Source: Virgisporangium ochraceum (GTDB lineage Bacteria > Actinomycetota > Actinomycetes > Mycobacteriales > Micromonosporaceae). Taken from it: a DNA stretch of 64,000 nucleotides. The notes below the pieces were generated by a model. The model worked only from the letters and a program-made list of their open reading frames with translations. It had not been told where the DNA came from and ran no database searches. The position numbers and the translations under genes are program-made. The stretch is taken from contig NZ_BOPH01000018.1 of NCBI RefSeq assembly GCF_016863655.1, forward strand, positions 62,001 through 126,000. Direction: 5' to 3'. This document shows, one piece after another, positions 7,299 to 16,013 of the stretch; position 1 is the first letter of the stretch, and each line of letters opens with the position of its first letter.

Positions 7299-8633
7299 GT
7301 GCCGTCGCGATCAGATCAACTTCATTCGTATCAGTTCGCCGTGCAGCGTGTGGTTTCGGCGATGGCCGCCCACGAGAGCAATCCGTCGCGCCCGCCGGGG
7401 CGTCGGGCCGGGCTCGCGCTGCTCGCCGGCGTGCTCGCCGCCGCACTCGGGCTCGCCGGGTTCGCCGTGTGGGGCCTGCTCCAGCCGGGTGGGTCCACGA
7501 AATGGCGGTCCGGCTCGGCGGTGATCGTCGAGAAGGAGTCCGGGGCCAAGTTCGTGTACCTCGACGGGGTGCTGCACCCGGTCGCCAACTACGCCTCGGC
7601 GCTGCTGATCGTGGGCGCCGCGAAGACGATGCAGGTGGCCCGGCGGTCGCTGGCCGGCGCTCCACGCGGTCCCCTTCTCGGCATTCCGGGCGCTCCCGAC
7701 GCGCTGCCGCGACGCCGCGACCTGCTGGCCGGGCCGTGGGCGGTGTGCGGCTCGGTCGGCTCCGACCGGTCGACGGTGGTGGTCGGGTCGGCGCCGCGCG
7801 GCGATCCGCTCGGGGCCGACGGCGCGCTGGTGTCCACGCCCGATGGCGCGGTGCACCTGCTGTGGCAGGGGCGGCGGGCGCGGGTCCGGGAACCGGAGAC
7901 CGTGCTCGGCATGCTCGTGTGGGGCACGCCCGCGCCGGTCGCGCCGGCGGTGGTGAACGCGCTGGCCGCGGCGGCCGACATCGGGCGGGTGCCGGTGCCA
8001 GGTCGCGGGCAGCCGTTCGGGCCGGTGCCGGGGGCTCGGATCGGGCAGGTCTTCCTGGTCGACGGGCGTCAGCACGCGGTTGCGCTCGCGGCCGGGCTGG
8101 CGCCGACGACGGCGTTCCAGGCCGCGCTCGTGCTCGGCGATCCGGCCACGGTCGAGCGGGTCGGCCAGACGGCGCCCACGGCACTGAGCCCGGGGGAGTA
8201 CGCCCGGCTGCCGAGAACCGCGTTCCCGGGTAGCTGGATCGGGCTGCCGGATGAGGTGCCGCGGCCCGTCAGGATCGGTGCGGCGGAGGCGGTGTGTGCG
8301 TCGTCGGTGCCGGGCGGCGAGGTGGTCGTGAGCGCGGCGCAGCCCCGCGGGGCACCGATCGCGGGCTCGGCGCCGGGCCTGGCGAGCGAGGTGCGGCTGC
8401 CTCCGGGGCGCGGGGTGCTCGCCACCGCCCGGGCTGCGCCGGGGGCCGAGGCGGGGGTGGTCTACCTGGTCACCGATCTGGGTGTCCGGTATCCGTTGGC
8501 GTCGTCCGACGTACTGCCGATGCTCGGGTTCTCCGGTGCCCGGCCGGTGCCGCTTCCGGCGGAGGTGCTCGCATTGCTGCCCACCGGTCCCGGCCTCTAT
8601 CCACAGGATGCACGGCGGGTTGTGGGTAGTTGA
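7299..8633 (+). CDS. eccB: Type VII secretion protein EccB
   Basis: Core membrane component of the ESX/type VII secretion channel, with a large extracytoplasmic domain. The 444-residue protein begins with the family signature RSDQLHSYQFAVQRVVSA, has one membrane segment at about residues 37-61, and then the EccB repeat region (WRSGSAVIVEKESGAKFVYL, VLHPVANYASALLIVG). The GTG start at 7299 is supported by GGGGAGG seven to eight bases upstream. Later segments LVTDLGVRYPLAS and GLYPQDA are typical of the C-terminal part. It leads a short block with two WXG100 genes. eccC, eccD and eccE are not in the window. Confidence 0.92.
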   Translation: MPSRSDQLHSYQFAVQRVVSAMAAHESNPSRPPGRRAGLALLAGVLAAALGLAGFAVWGLLQPGGSTKWRSGSAVIVEKESGAKFVYLDGVLHPVANYASALLIVGAAKTMQVARRSLAGAPRGPLLGIPGAPDALPRRRDLLAGPWAVCGSVGSDRSTVVVGSAPRGDPLGADGALVSTPDGAVHLLWQGRRARVREPETVLGMLVWGTPAPVAPAVVNALAAAADIGRVPVPGRGQPFGPVPGARIGQVFLVDGRQHAVALAAGLAPTTAFQAALVLGDPATVERVGQTAPTALSPGEYARLPRTAFPGSWIGLPDEVPRPVRIGAAEAVCASSVPGGEVVVSAAQPRGAPIAGSAPGLASEVRLPPGRGVLATARAAPGAEAGVVYLVTDLGVRYPLASSDVLPMLGFSGARPVPLPAEVLALLPTGPGLYPQDARRVVGS

Positions 8634-8650
8634 GTCCGAAGTTATCCACA
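8597..8650 (+). promoter_or_regulatory. Two DnaA-box-like sites before the WXG100 genes
   Basis: CTATCCACA at 8597-8605 (inside the end of eccB) and TTATCCACA at 8642-8650 in the leader of the WXG100 pair. The second is an exact match to the classical DnaA box; actinobacterial DnaA usually prefers TTGTCCACA. They are in the same orientation, 45 bp apart. This could be chance. Confidence 0.3.
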
Positions 8651-8762
8651 GAAGGGAACTGGGTCTGGCGACCTCGGAACGGGCGCCGTTAGCGTGGCAC
8701 ATCAACAGCTGGCGATCTGGCAACTACAGATCCGGCTACAAGGGTCCTGGGGAGGAACAACC

Positions 8763-9071
8763 ATGTCTGTGTCGCAAACCAGTGCGGAGTTGATGGAGAC
8801 GACCGCACGCCGGTTCGAGAGCGTCAACGGCTCGCTCGACGGCATGCTCCGCCGCCTGATGCACGAGCTCGATGGGCTGCGAACCCAATGGACCGGTGCG
8901 GGCGGCCGGTCGTTCGAGCAGGTCAAGCAGGCCTGGGCGGCCGACCAGGAGAAGCTGAACCGGGCCCTGGCCGAAACGGCGACGGCGATGCGCACTGCCG
9001 GTCGGCAGTACGCCGCCACCGACTCGGCCGCCGCCGGCCGGTTCACCGCCCACCAGAGCCTGCCGCTCTGA
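8763..9071 (+). CDS. WXG100-family type VII secretion effector (EsxA/EsxB-like)
   Basis: 102-residue helical-hairpin protein of the ESAT-6/CFP-10 superfamily, normally secreted as a heterodimer by the ESX machinery. The turn motif between the two helices reads LRTQWTGAGGRSFEQV, the WXG being W-T-G near residue 44. The ATG at 8763 has GGGGAGGA nine bases upstream; longer in-frame starts lack a site. It is followed 21 bp later by a second WXG100 gene, the usual tandem arrangement. The C-terminus ends SLPL without an evident YxxxD/E export signal, so its partner may carry it. Confidence 0.9.
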   Translation: MSVSQTSAELMETTARRFESVNGSLDGMLRRLMHELDGLRTQWTGAGGRSFEQVKQAWAADQEKLNRALAETATAMRTAGRQYAATDSAAAGRFTAHQSLPL

Positions 9072-9092
9072 CGGCCCGGGGAGGCATCCGCG

Positions 9093-9389
9093 ATGAGTGA
9101 CCTGATCCGGGTCGAGTTCGGCGCCCTGCAGCACGCGGGCGACTCGATCAACAACGCCCTGCGGGCTCTGGAGAACCAGTTGGCCGAGGTCGAACGCGAC
9201 GCCACACCGTTGGTCGCCACCTGGCAGGGCGATGCCCAGCAGGCCTACCAGATCCGCCAGACCCGTTGGCGCGAAGCAGCCGAGGGCCTGTCGACGATGC
9301 TGCGCGACATCAAGCGGGCCCTCGACGAGTCCGCGGCCGAGTACGCGAGCACGGAGAGCCGCAATACGTCGCTGTTCGGAGCGCACTGA
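9093..9389 (+). CDS. WXG100-family type VII secretion effector (second partner)
   Basis: 98-residue protein, second of the tandem pair. The WXG turn reads VATWQGDAQQAYQ near residues 41-53. The C-terminal tail contains YASTE (an AAEYASTES segment), which matches the YxxxD/E general secretion signal of ESX substrates, so this partner probably carries the export signal for the dimer. ATG at 9093 follows GGGGAGG. A hairpin follows 10 bp past the stop, so the eccB-esx-esx unit appears to end here. Confidence 0.9.
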   Translation: MSDLIRVEFGALQHAGDSINNALRALENQLAEVERDATPLVATWQGDAQQAYQIRQTRWREAAEGLSTMLRDIKRALDESAAEYASTESRNTSLFGAH

Positions 9390-9399
9390 GTAAAGGCGA

Positions 9400-9443
9400 C
9401 CGGAACCCGGGAGGTCGGCCGGTCCGACCACCCGGGCTTCCGG
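9400..9443. terminator. Hairpin between the WXG100 pair and mycosin
   Basis: Imperfect palindrome beginning CCGGAACCCGGGAGGTCGG and ending CCCGGGCTTCCGG. CCCGGG is present in both arms, and the outer CCGGAA/TTCCGG pairing is interrupted by a one-base bulge. It lies between convergent genes and could serve both strands. Confidence 0.5.
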
Positions 9444-9495
9444 CTGTTCTGCGGCGAACGGCCGTCCCGGTGTGCTCGCCGGCGGCGGGGCGAGG

Positions 9496-10728
9496 TCAGG
9501 TGCGGGAGCCGGACCTCGTGCGGCTGGCCCGGGCGCGGGCGGCGCCTGTGTGGTTGGTCCGGGCGCGGGCGGCGCTGGCGGCCACCAGGAGCAGCACGAG
9601 AGCGGCGGCCCCGGCGAGGGCGAGGTGGATGGCGGTGCGCCGGCGGTCGGCGGTCCGGGCCGCTGCCTGGACGGCGACCGGATCCGGTGGCCGCGTCGTC
9701 ACCGGCCCGGGGGTGGGGCGGGTGGAGCCGTCAAGGCTGGCGGTCACCGCCCGGTAGGGGTTGACGACTCCGGCGCCGAGGCCGTTCCCGGGCGTCCGGT
9801 CGAGGGTGTCTGCCGTGGAGAGGAGACGCTCGACGACCTGGTCGGCGGTGAGGGTCGGGTGGTACTGGCGTATCAGGGCGGCGGTGCCGGTCACGAACGC
9901 CGCCGCGAAGCTGGTGCCGGTGTAGCGGGCGTGGCCCACCCGGGCGGCGGCGATCACGTCGGCGCCCGGGGCCACGAGGTCGACGTGCGGGCCGGTCTGG
10001 GAGGTGGCGACCCGGACGCCGTCGGCCTGCACGGCGCCCACGCCCACCACGCCGTCGTACGAGGCGGGGTAGACGGGCGGGTTGCCGGTCTCCTGCTTGT
10101 TGCCCGCGGCAGCGACGAGCACGGCGTCGCGTGAGCGGGCATAGCGGACGGCCTCGCGGAGGGTCGGGTCGTCGCGGTCCGTGGTCAGGGAGAGGTTGAC
10201 CACGCGCGCGCCGCGGTCGACGGCCTGGCGTACGGCCGCGGCCACGTCGGCCAGGCTGGCGGTGCGGCCGCCGGCGTCGTCGGTGATCCGCTCGCTGACC
10301 CGCACCGGAAGGATGCTGGCCGCCGGCGCGACGCCACGGAACGTGGTGCCGGGGCGGATCCGGCCGGCGATGATGCTGGCGACAGCCGTGCCGTGGCCCA
10401 CGCAGTCGACGCGGCCGTCACTGTCGGGGTCCAGACGGTCCACCCCCGGCACGACGGCGCCCGCAAGCTGCGGGTGCCGGGCCTCGACGCCCGAGTCGAC
10501 GACCGCGACCAGCACATTTGCGCCGTCGGCGAGGCCTGCGAGCTGGTCGGGACCCTGCCGTTGCTGGGCCCACGGAACTTCGTCCGCAGTTACGCTCGGT
10601 GCGGGCGGAGCTTGACAGGTCGGCGCTGCGTACACACGGTCAGGCACCACCAGAGCCGGCAGTACCGCACACAGACCGCCGGTGACGGTGGCGCCCAGCG
10701 CCCGCAATACCCTTTCGGTGGATCGCAT
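9496..10728 (-). CDS. mycP: Mycosin (type VII secretion subtilisin-like protease MycP)
   Basis: 410-residue membrane-anchored serine protease associated with ESX systems. It has a signal peptide (residues 1-34, ending VYAAP), the catalytic triad D78 (VVDSG), H112 (GHGTAVAS) and S273 (GTSFAAAFVT), the oxyanion asparagine N210 (AAAGN), and a C-terminal membrane anchor at about 367-386 followed by a basic tail rich in Arg. ATG at 10728 has GGAGGG five bases upstream. It is transcribed against the WXG100 unit, so its expression is separate from eccB. MycP stabilises the ESX channel and processes substrates in mycobacteria; the same role is inferred. Confidence 0.93.
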   Translation of the reverse strand: MRSTERVLRALGATVTGGLCAVLPALVVPDRVYAAPTCQAPPAPSVTADEVPWAQQRQGPDQLAGLADGANVLVAVVDSGVEARHPQLAGAVVPGVDRLDPDSDGRVDCVGHGTAVASIIAGRIRPGTTFRGVAPAASILPVRVSERITDDAGGRTASLADVAAAVRQAVDRGARVVNLSLTTDRDDPTLREAVRYARSRDAVLVAAAGNKQETGNPPVYPASYDGVVGVGAVQADGVRVATSQTGPHVDLVAPGADVIAAARVGHARYTGTSFAAAFVTGTAALIRQYHPTLTADQVVERLLSTADTLDRTPGNGLGAGVVNPYRAVTASLDGSTRPTPGPVTTRPPDPVAVQAAARTADRRRTAIHLALAGAAALVLLLVAASAARARTNHTGAARARASRTRSGSRT

Positions 10729-10887
10729 TCCGGCCCTCCCGTCGTCGACGGCGACCGAATGCTATCGATGGACAGGGTCGGTGGGTGTCCCCGCAGAGGA
10801 GCATCGCTACTGACGCCTGACTGCGGGTAGGTTAAGGTGCGCGCACGCGTGACGTGGCAAGCCCTGAGCAGCCGGAAGGGGGTGGCC

Positions 10888-13800
10888 GTGGAGAGCTGGA
10901 ACCCGGCCACCGAAGCCGAGGCGGCGATGCGCGACGTGCTGCGGGCGGGAGACCAGGAACAATACTTCCGAATCCTGGCGCGCCTTGATCTTCTTCTTCC
11001 GGTTTCGGCCGATTCCGCGGGCCGGCGCTCGCCGGGGTGGGGCACCTGGTCATCGGACGGGCGCACGCACGTCCTCGCATTCACCTCTATCCACGCGATG
11101 CGCGCCTGCCTCGCGGAACACGCAGGTAACTACCGGTTGGCCCAGTTCCGCGAGTTGGCGGAGCAGTGGCCCAACCCGGAGTGGTGGCTGGCGATCAACC
11201 CCGGCCTGCCCATCGAGGGCTACCTGCCGGCGTGGTTCGTCGCCCAGATCAGCCGTGGCGACGTCCGCCTCCCGGGACGCACGATGGGCTCCCGGATGCG
11301 GATGGAGCACGCCAACAGCCTGCGGGCCCGGGCCGTGGCCCAGGTGCCCCAGGTGCCTCAGACCCCCCGCCGGGTTCCGCCCGCGACCCCGGTGCCGGCG
11401 AGCGGCGGACGCCTTCCTCCGGGTCGGCGCCCACCCGGAGCGGGCATCGTGCTGTCGGGCGAGATCGTCGAGTCGTCGACGGGTCCGGTCGTGGATGAGG
11501 CTCCGATCTCGGGCGGGCCGTCCCGGTCCGCACCGCCCGTGTCGCCGGTGTCGCCGGCGCGGGTCGGCCCGCCGGCGGCGGCCAGCATGGGCGGGCACGA
11601 TCGGAGCGGTCAGGGGCCGGCTCGGTCGGGCCTGGCGTCTGGTCCCGGCATGGCGTCTGGCTCTGGCATGGCCTCCGGTCCTGGCATGGCTTCTGGTCCC
11701 GGCATGGCCTCCGGCTCCGGCATGGCCGGAGCTGGTGTGGCCGGGGCCCCTGCTCCTGGCATGGGTGGGTCTGGTGCCGGCATGGCCGGGCAGGGTCCGC
11801 CTGGGATGGCGCCGCACGGTGTACCCGGGATGGCCGCGCAGGCAACCGGTGGGCCTGGCGCTGGCGCACCGGGTATGGCGGCAGCGGGCATGGCGGGTCA
11901 GGGATCCGGCCGTCCGGGGATGGGTGGGCCTGGTCCCGCTGGTCCGGGGATGGGTTCTTCCGGTCCTGGAATGCCGGGTCCCGGGCCAGGCCCTGGGCCG
12001 GGCGTGCCTGGTTCGGGTGGTCCTGGCTCGAATGGACCTGGTTCGAGCGGTCCTGGGATGCGTGGTCCTGGGTCCGTTGGGTCCGGGGCACCGGTGTCCG
12101 GTCCTGGTGCGCCGGGGATGTCGGGTCCTGGGATGGCTGGTCCTGGTCCCGGAATGGCTCCGCCGGTCTCCGGGTCTGGAGCGCCGGCACCCGGAATTCC
12201 CGGTGCTTCGCCGCCCGGGCAGGCAACGCCTCCTCCCGGCATGACCGCCAGCGGACTGCCGACAAGGCGTCCGGGCGCAGCCTCGTTCGGCAGGCGGCCC
12301 CCGGCTGACCTGTTCCCGTCGTCGCCGGGTCCGGCTCCGGGCGCGGGCCCCGGCGCGGGTGGAGCGGCCAACCCGATGCCGCCGACCCCCGTCTCGCCGG
12401 CCTCGTCGCGCACCGGCCGGACCGGCCGCACAGACCGCAACGGCCGCGCTGACTTCGGTGAGGCGCAGAGCCGTGGCGAGGCGCCACGGTTGTTCGAGCG
12501 TCCCGACTTCCGGCAGCGCCCCGACCAGGGCGGGCAGCCCGGTCCGTTCGAGCGTCCGCCCGGGCAGGACAGCGCACGTCCCGGAACATTCGACGGCCCG
12601 CCGGTGTCCGGGCCGCCGGTATCCGGTGCGCCGATGTCCGGGGCGCCCATGTCCGGGGCGCCGGCTCCGGGCCGGCCCGGCGGATACCAGCCCGACCAGG
12701 GAAGGCCTGCTGCATACGCTCCCGAACCGGGTCGGCCTGGGCCGTTCCCGCCCGACCAGGGTCGGCCTGGGCCGTTCCCACCTGACCAGGGTCGGTCGGG
12801 TGCGTTCCCGCCTGACGAGGGTCGGCAGGGGAGGTTCCCGGCGACTGATGGTCGGCCGGGTGCGTTCCAGGGCGATCAGGGCCGGTCGGGAGGGTTCCCG
12901 CCCGGTCAAGGTGGGTTCCCGCAGGAGCAGGGGCGTCCCGGGGAGGCGGGTGGCTTCGGGCAGGAGCACGCGCGTCCTGGAGAGCCGGGTGGCTACGCGC
13001 CCGAGCAGTCTCGGCCGGCGGCGTTCGCTCCGGATGCTGGGCGGTCGGCCGGGGTGCCGGATCCGGGCCTGCTCGACACCGACCCCGGGCGGTCGACGGC
13101 GTTCGGGGGCGACCCGGGCCGGTTCGGCGGCGACCGGGGGCAGGCGGCGCCGTTCGTGCCCGCACCGAGTCCGCCGCGGCCGGGGATGCCGGATCAAGGG
13201 CAGGGTGGCGGCTTCCGGCCGGACACGGGCTGGGGAGCCGGGACGCCGGACCAGGAGCGGCCGGAGCAGGTCCCGCCCGCGGCGTTTGCGCCCGGGGTAT
13301 TTGGGCCCGGGCAGGGCTCGTCGGATCAGGAGCGGCCTGCGGCGTTCGGGCCCGGGCAGGGACCGCCGGTTCATGGGGCGCCGGTTCACGGGACGCCGGG
13401 CCATGGAGCGCCGGGTCATCGGGAGCAGGGGCATCGGGAGCAGGGCCACCGGGAGCAGGGCCACCGGGAGCAGGGCCACCGGGAGCAGGGCCACCGGGAG
13501 TCGGGGGTTGGGTCCGAGCCGAGTGCGTTGGGGGCCTTCCGGCCTGACGGCGGGGCGGTTGGTGGGTTTGGGCCTGTCTCGGGTGGATCTGACTCCGGGG
13601 GGATCGACCGGGAGCGGCGGGAGCGGCCGGCTGGGTATGAGCCGGATCTGCGGCCGGCTCAGCCTCGTCCGGAGAGGTTCGAACGGCCGGAGGTCTTTGA
13701 GCGGCCGGAGCCGTCGGAGCGGTTTGAGCGGTCGGAGGCGTTCGCGCGACCGGAGGCGTTTGAGCGGGCTGAGGGCTTTGAGCGGCCTCAGGCGTTCTCG

Positions 13801-15615
13801 CAACCGGCGGTCGTTCCGGAGCCGGCGGCTCAGCCAGCGGCGTTTGAGCCAGCGGCGTTTGAGCCAGCGGAGTCGGGCTGGCGGGAGCCGGGTGTCGATT
13901 CGGATGTCTCGGAGCGGGCGTTTGGGCCGGCAGGTTCTGGGGCGGCTGGGGCCGGGGTTGAGGCTTCGCGGGTTGAGGCTTCGCCCGTAGAGGCTTCGGC
14001 TTCGCCGGCTCACGTGGAGGGGGTTGCCTCGGATCGGGGGCGGCCGCCGGCGTTTGAGCCTGTTCGGCGGGAACCGGCCCTGGGGGAGCCTTACGGGGGC
14101 GAGGAGTCTCGGTACTCCGAGCGGGGTTCGGGTTACGGCTCGGATCACGGGTCGGACCGGGGACCGGAGATGGGGGCCGCTTACCCGGACCAGGCGGAGG
14201 CGTACTCGGGGCAGCCGGGGGGTTCGGAGCCCGGGGGTGCGTATCAGGGGCAGGGTTCGTATCCGGAAGAGACCTCCGGCGCGGAGCCCTCGCCGTTCGA
14301 GGACGTGGACACCGATGCCTGGCCGGAGACGCGCACGGGGCCGGCGCTCGACCCCGAATCCGGCACCGGGCTGGGGCTTGGTGCCCGGCTGGCTGCCCTA
14401 CAGGCGCAGTCGGGTGGGTTTGCGATGATCACGCCCGACGAGCCGGCGGAGGAGGAGCCGGCACCTACCGGGCGGGGGATCTGGGACCCCAAGGTGCCGC
14501 CCGTTCCGGCGGAGCCGGACGAAGACTTCGATTCTGCCCCGCACCAGGAGGTGGGGTCGCCTGGAGACAGCCGTAGCCCGTCTTCTGATGAAGAGCCCGC
14601 GCCTTCGCGCGAACCTGAACCCGAACCCGAGCCGGTCAACTGGAACTACGCCGACTACCCGGCGGCGAACAGCACCGAGGAGGAGCTCCTCGAGGCGACG
14701 CGCAACAACACGTCGAACCTGATGCTGTCGACGTTGTTGCTGGCCAAGGTGCTGATTCCGGGGTACGCGGCCGATCCGGCGCACTGGCCCGCGGAGGAGA
14801 TCCGGGGCACGCGGTACCTGGTGGCGTTCACGTCGATGCAGCGGCTCACGGCGCACTACGAGGCGACGCTGCCGGAGCCCGAACCGGTGCGGTTCACCAC
14901 GGTGATCGCGAAGTGGCCCAGCGAGGAGATCGGGTTCGCGCTCAACCCGGGCACTCCCATGGGGCGGCTGCTCGGCGGCAGCGAGGTCCGCGGGTTGGCG
15001 CGGTCGGCGGCGGAGTTTGGACTGATCGACGCCGACGCGTTGATGGCGACGGCCGACGCCGAGGAAGCCAGCGCGCAGACGCAGGCCATTCCGGCGGAGA
15101 AGAAGGCGCCCGTGAAGGCCTCGGAGCAGCCGCAGCTCATGCAGCGCACGGTGGCCGCCTCGCAGGTGTCGATGTACCTGGAGCGCGGGTACGACCGGGT
15201 CTGCGGGTTCGTGCACCGGGCCGGGGAGCTGTCGCACCTCAGCAAGCCGGCCGACCTGTACCGGGCGCTCGGCCTGGCCTACCCGGAGTCGCCGTTCAGC
15301 CTCGACGACACCGAGGTGTACGTGCTGCGGTGGCCCGCACACCTGCTCAGCCTGTACCGCATCCCGTTCGGCGGGCAGACGGAAGAGGCGCTGCACGCCA
15401 TGCAGGGCTGGATGATCGAGCGGGCGCCGTTCCGGGGGAACGGGTTCGCACCCAGCGAGACCGGCGACGTGGTGGCCGAGTTCAAGATCGATAGCACCCG
15501 GCTGCCGCACGGGGCGCAGCTCTGGCGGCTCAACAGCGACGGCATCGAGACGCTCGTCGCGCTGTTCGACGCCGACAGCACCCGGTGGCGGCGGATCGGA
15601 TCGGCCGAGTCGTGA
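10888..15615 (+). CDS. Giant low-complexity protein with two SseB-like domains
   Basis: About 1575 residues. Residues roughly 5-140 form an SseB N-terminal-type domain (VLAFTSIHAMRAC, then WWLAINPGLPIEGYLP). A second copy lies at about 1255-1375 (YLVAFTSMQRLTAHY, then IGFALNPGTPMGRLL). The last 170 residues are a further conserved globular segment (LERGYDRVCGFVHRAGELS). The roughly 1,100 residues between are a Gly/Pro/Met/Gln-rich region built from short tandem repeats: GMASGP, DQGRPGPFPP, GAPMSGAP and HREQG. GTG at 10888 is favoured by GGAAGGGG seven bases upstream; an earlier in-frame GTG at 10837 has no such site. No signal peptide or membrane segment is seen. It lies beside mycP and is coupled to the next gene by a GTGA overlap. 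SseB-family proteins are common in actinobacterial ESX neighbourhoods; function is unknown. Confidence 0.75.
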   Translation: MESWNPATEAEAAMRDVLRAGDQEQYFRILARLDLLLPVSADSAGRRSPGWGTWSSDGRTHVLAFTSIHAMRACLAEHAGNYRLAQFRELAEQWPNPEWWLAINPGLPIEGYLPAWFVAQISRGDVRLPGRTMGSRMRMEHANSLRARAVAQVPQVPQTPRRVPPATPVPASGGRLPPGRRPPGAGIVLSGEIVESSTGPVVDEAPISGGPSRSAPPVSPVSPARVGPPAAASMGGHDRSGQGPARSGLASGPGMASGSGMASGPGMASGPGMASGSGMAGAGVAGAPAPGMGGSGAGMAGQGPPGMAPHGVPGMAAQATGGPGAGAPGMAAAGMAGQGSGRPGMGGPGPAGPGMGSSGPGMPGPGPGPGPGVPGSGGPGSNGPGSSGPGMRGPGSVGSGAPVSGPGAPGMSGPGMAGPGPGMAPPVSGSGAPAPGIPGASPPGQATPPPGMTASGLPTRRPGAASFGRRPPADLFPSSPGPAPGAGPGAGGAANPMPPTPVSPASSRTGRTGRTDRNGRADFGEAQSRGEAPRLFERPDFRQRPDQGGQPGPFERPPGQDSARPGTFDGPPVSGPPVSGAPMSGAPMSGAPAPGRPGGYQPDQGRPAAYAPEPGRPGPFPPDQGRPGPFPPDQGRSGAFPPDEGRQGRFPATDGRPGAFQGDQGRSGGFPPGQGGFPQEQGRPGEAGGFGQEHARPGEPGGYAPEQSRPAAFAPDAGRSAGVPDPGLLDTDPGRSTAFGGDPGRFGGDRGQAAPFVPAPSPPRPGMPDQGQGGGFRPDTGWGAGTPDQERPEQVPPAAFAPGVFGPGQGSSDQERPAAFGPGQGPPVHGAPVHGTPGHGAPGHREQGHREQGHREQGHREQGHREQGHRESGVGSEPSALGAFRPDGGAVGGFGPVSGGSDSGGIDRERRERPAGYEPDLRPAQPRPERFERPEVFERPEPSERFERSEAFARPEAFERAEGFERPQAFSQPAVVPEPAAQPAAFEPAAFEPAESGWREPGVDSDVSERAFGPAGSGAAGAGVEASRVEASPVEASASPAHVEGVASDRGRPPAFEPVRREPALGEPYGGEESRYSERGSGYGSDHGSDRGPEMGAAYPDQAEAYSGQPGGSEPGGAYQGQGSYPEETSGAEPSPFEDVDTDAWPETRTGPALDPESGTGLGLGARLAALQAQSGGFAMITPDEPAEEEPAPTGRGIWDPKVPPVPAEPDEDFDSAPHQEVGSPGDSRSPSSDEEPAPSREPEPEPEPVNWNYADYPAANSTEEELLEATRNNTSNLMLSTLLLAKVLIPGYAADPAHWPAEEIRGTRYLVAFTSMQRLTAHYEATLPEPEPVRFTTVIAKWPSEEIGFALNPGTPMGRLLGGSEVRGLARSAAEFGLIDADALMATADAEEASAQTQAIPAEKKAPVKASEQPQLMQRTVAASQVSMYLERGYDRVCGFVHRAGELSHLSKPADLYRALGLAYPESPFSLDDTEVYVLRWPAHLLSLYRIPFGGQTEEALHAMQGWMIERAPFRGNGFAPSETGDVVAEFKIDSTRLPHGAQLWRLNSDGIETLVALFDADSTRWRRIGSAES
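11640..11735 (+). repeat. In-frame 18-bp tandem repeats (GMASGP units)
   Basis: Consecutive copies of an 18-bp unit like GGCATGGCCTCCGGTCCT encode GMASGP/GMASGS. Copies differ mostly at third positions. This is part of the low-complexity middle of the SseB-like protein. Confidence 0.8.
12720..12930 (+). repeat. In-frame 30-bp repeats (DQGRPGPFPP units)
   Basis: About six decapeptide repeats of the type PDQGRPGPFP are encoded by diverged 30-bp units, each containing GGTCGG. They lie within the low-complexity region of the SseB-like protein. The copies get less alike towards the 3' end. Confidence 0.75.
13415..13500 (+). repeat. Near-perfect 15-bp tandem repeats (HREQG units)
   Basis: About six copies of GGCCACCGGGAGCAG (or GGGCATCGGGAGCAG) encode HREQG; the last four are identical at the DNA level. 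Such identity points to recent slippage expansion and to length variation between strains. Confidence 0.85.
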
Positions 15616-15974
15616 TCCGGGACGGATACGTCGCCCGCTGGCAGGGCGACGAGTACGAGGCCAGCCCGGACGGCAACGACGTGCGGCTGTACCGCGACGA
15701 AGCCGCCGACGGGTTCGAGGAGATCCGCGACGGGCGGTACCGGCGGATCGTGCCCGGCACCGAGGTGAAGCTGGAGTACGTCCGCACCGGATGCCTGTGG
15801 CGCGGTCAGCCGTTCATCGTGCTGGCCGAGCACGAGGGGTGGCTGCGGGTCGAGTACACCGGCGGGCTGGCACCGGTGGCCCGGGACCTCGGGCTGGAAG
15901 AGTTCGAGTTCGGGGTCTACCAGGGGTGGGCGCCGGCTTCTGAGGTCGCCGAGGTACGGGAGTTCAGGCAGTAG
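15612..15974 (+). CDS. Conserved hypothetical protein next to the SseB-like gene
   Basis: 120-residue acidic, probably cytoplasmic protein of mixed beta strands with no signal peptide or membrane segment (YVARWQGDEYEASPDGNDVRL, then FIVLAEHEGWLRVEYTGG). I do not recognise a named domain. The GTG at 15612 overlaps the stop of the SseB-like gene (GTGA), so the two are translationally coupled and probably work together. A strong hairpin follows directly. Confidence 0.7.
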   Translation: MIRDGYVARWQGDEYEASPDGNDVRLYRDEAADGFEEIRDGRYRRIVPGTEVKLEYVRTGCLWRGQPFIVLAEHEGWLRVEYTGGLAPVARDLGLEEFEFGVYQGWAPASEVAEVREFRQ

Positions 15975-16013
15975 CGTGACCGGCCGGCGCGCGAAGCGCG
16001 CCAACCGGTCACG
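15975..16013. terminator. Bidirectional hairpin terminator
   Basis: Outer arms CGTGACCGG (15975-15983) and CCGGTCACG (16005-16013), inner stem GGCGCGC/GCGCGCC around a GAA loop (15986-16002). It lies immediately after one stop codon and overlaps the last codon of the convergent C45 gene. Confidence 0.75.

Noticed and set aside
8597..8650. Replication origin from DnaA boxes
   Set aside because: Only one or two boxes, no dnaA/dnaN genes, and coding genes on both sides; an oriC has many clustered boxes.
13415..13500. CRISPR-like regular repeats
   Set aside because: The units are 15 bp, contiguous without spacers and in frame with a coding sequence, so they are coding tandem repeats.
11050..14148. 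Open frame of over 1,000 codons antisense to the SseB-like gene
   Set aside because: It mirrors the low-complexity repeats (Arg/Pro-rich) and shows no domain; the sense strand has SseB motifs on both ends and coupled neighbours.
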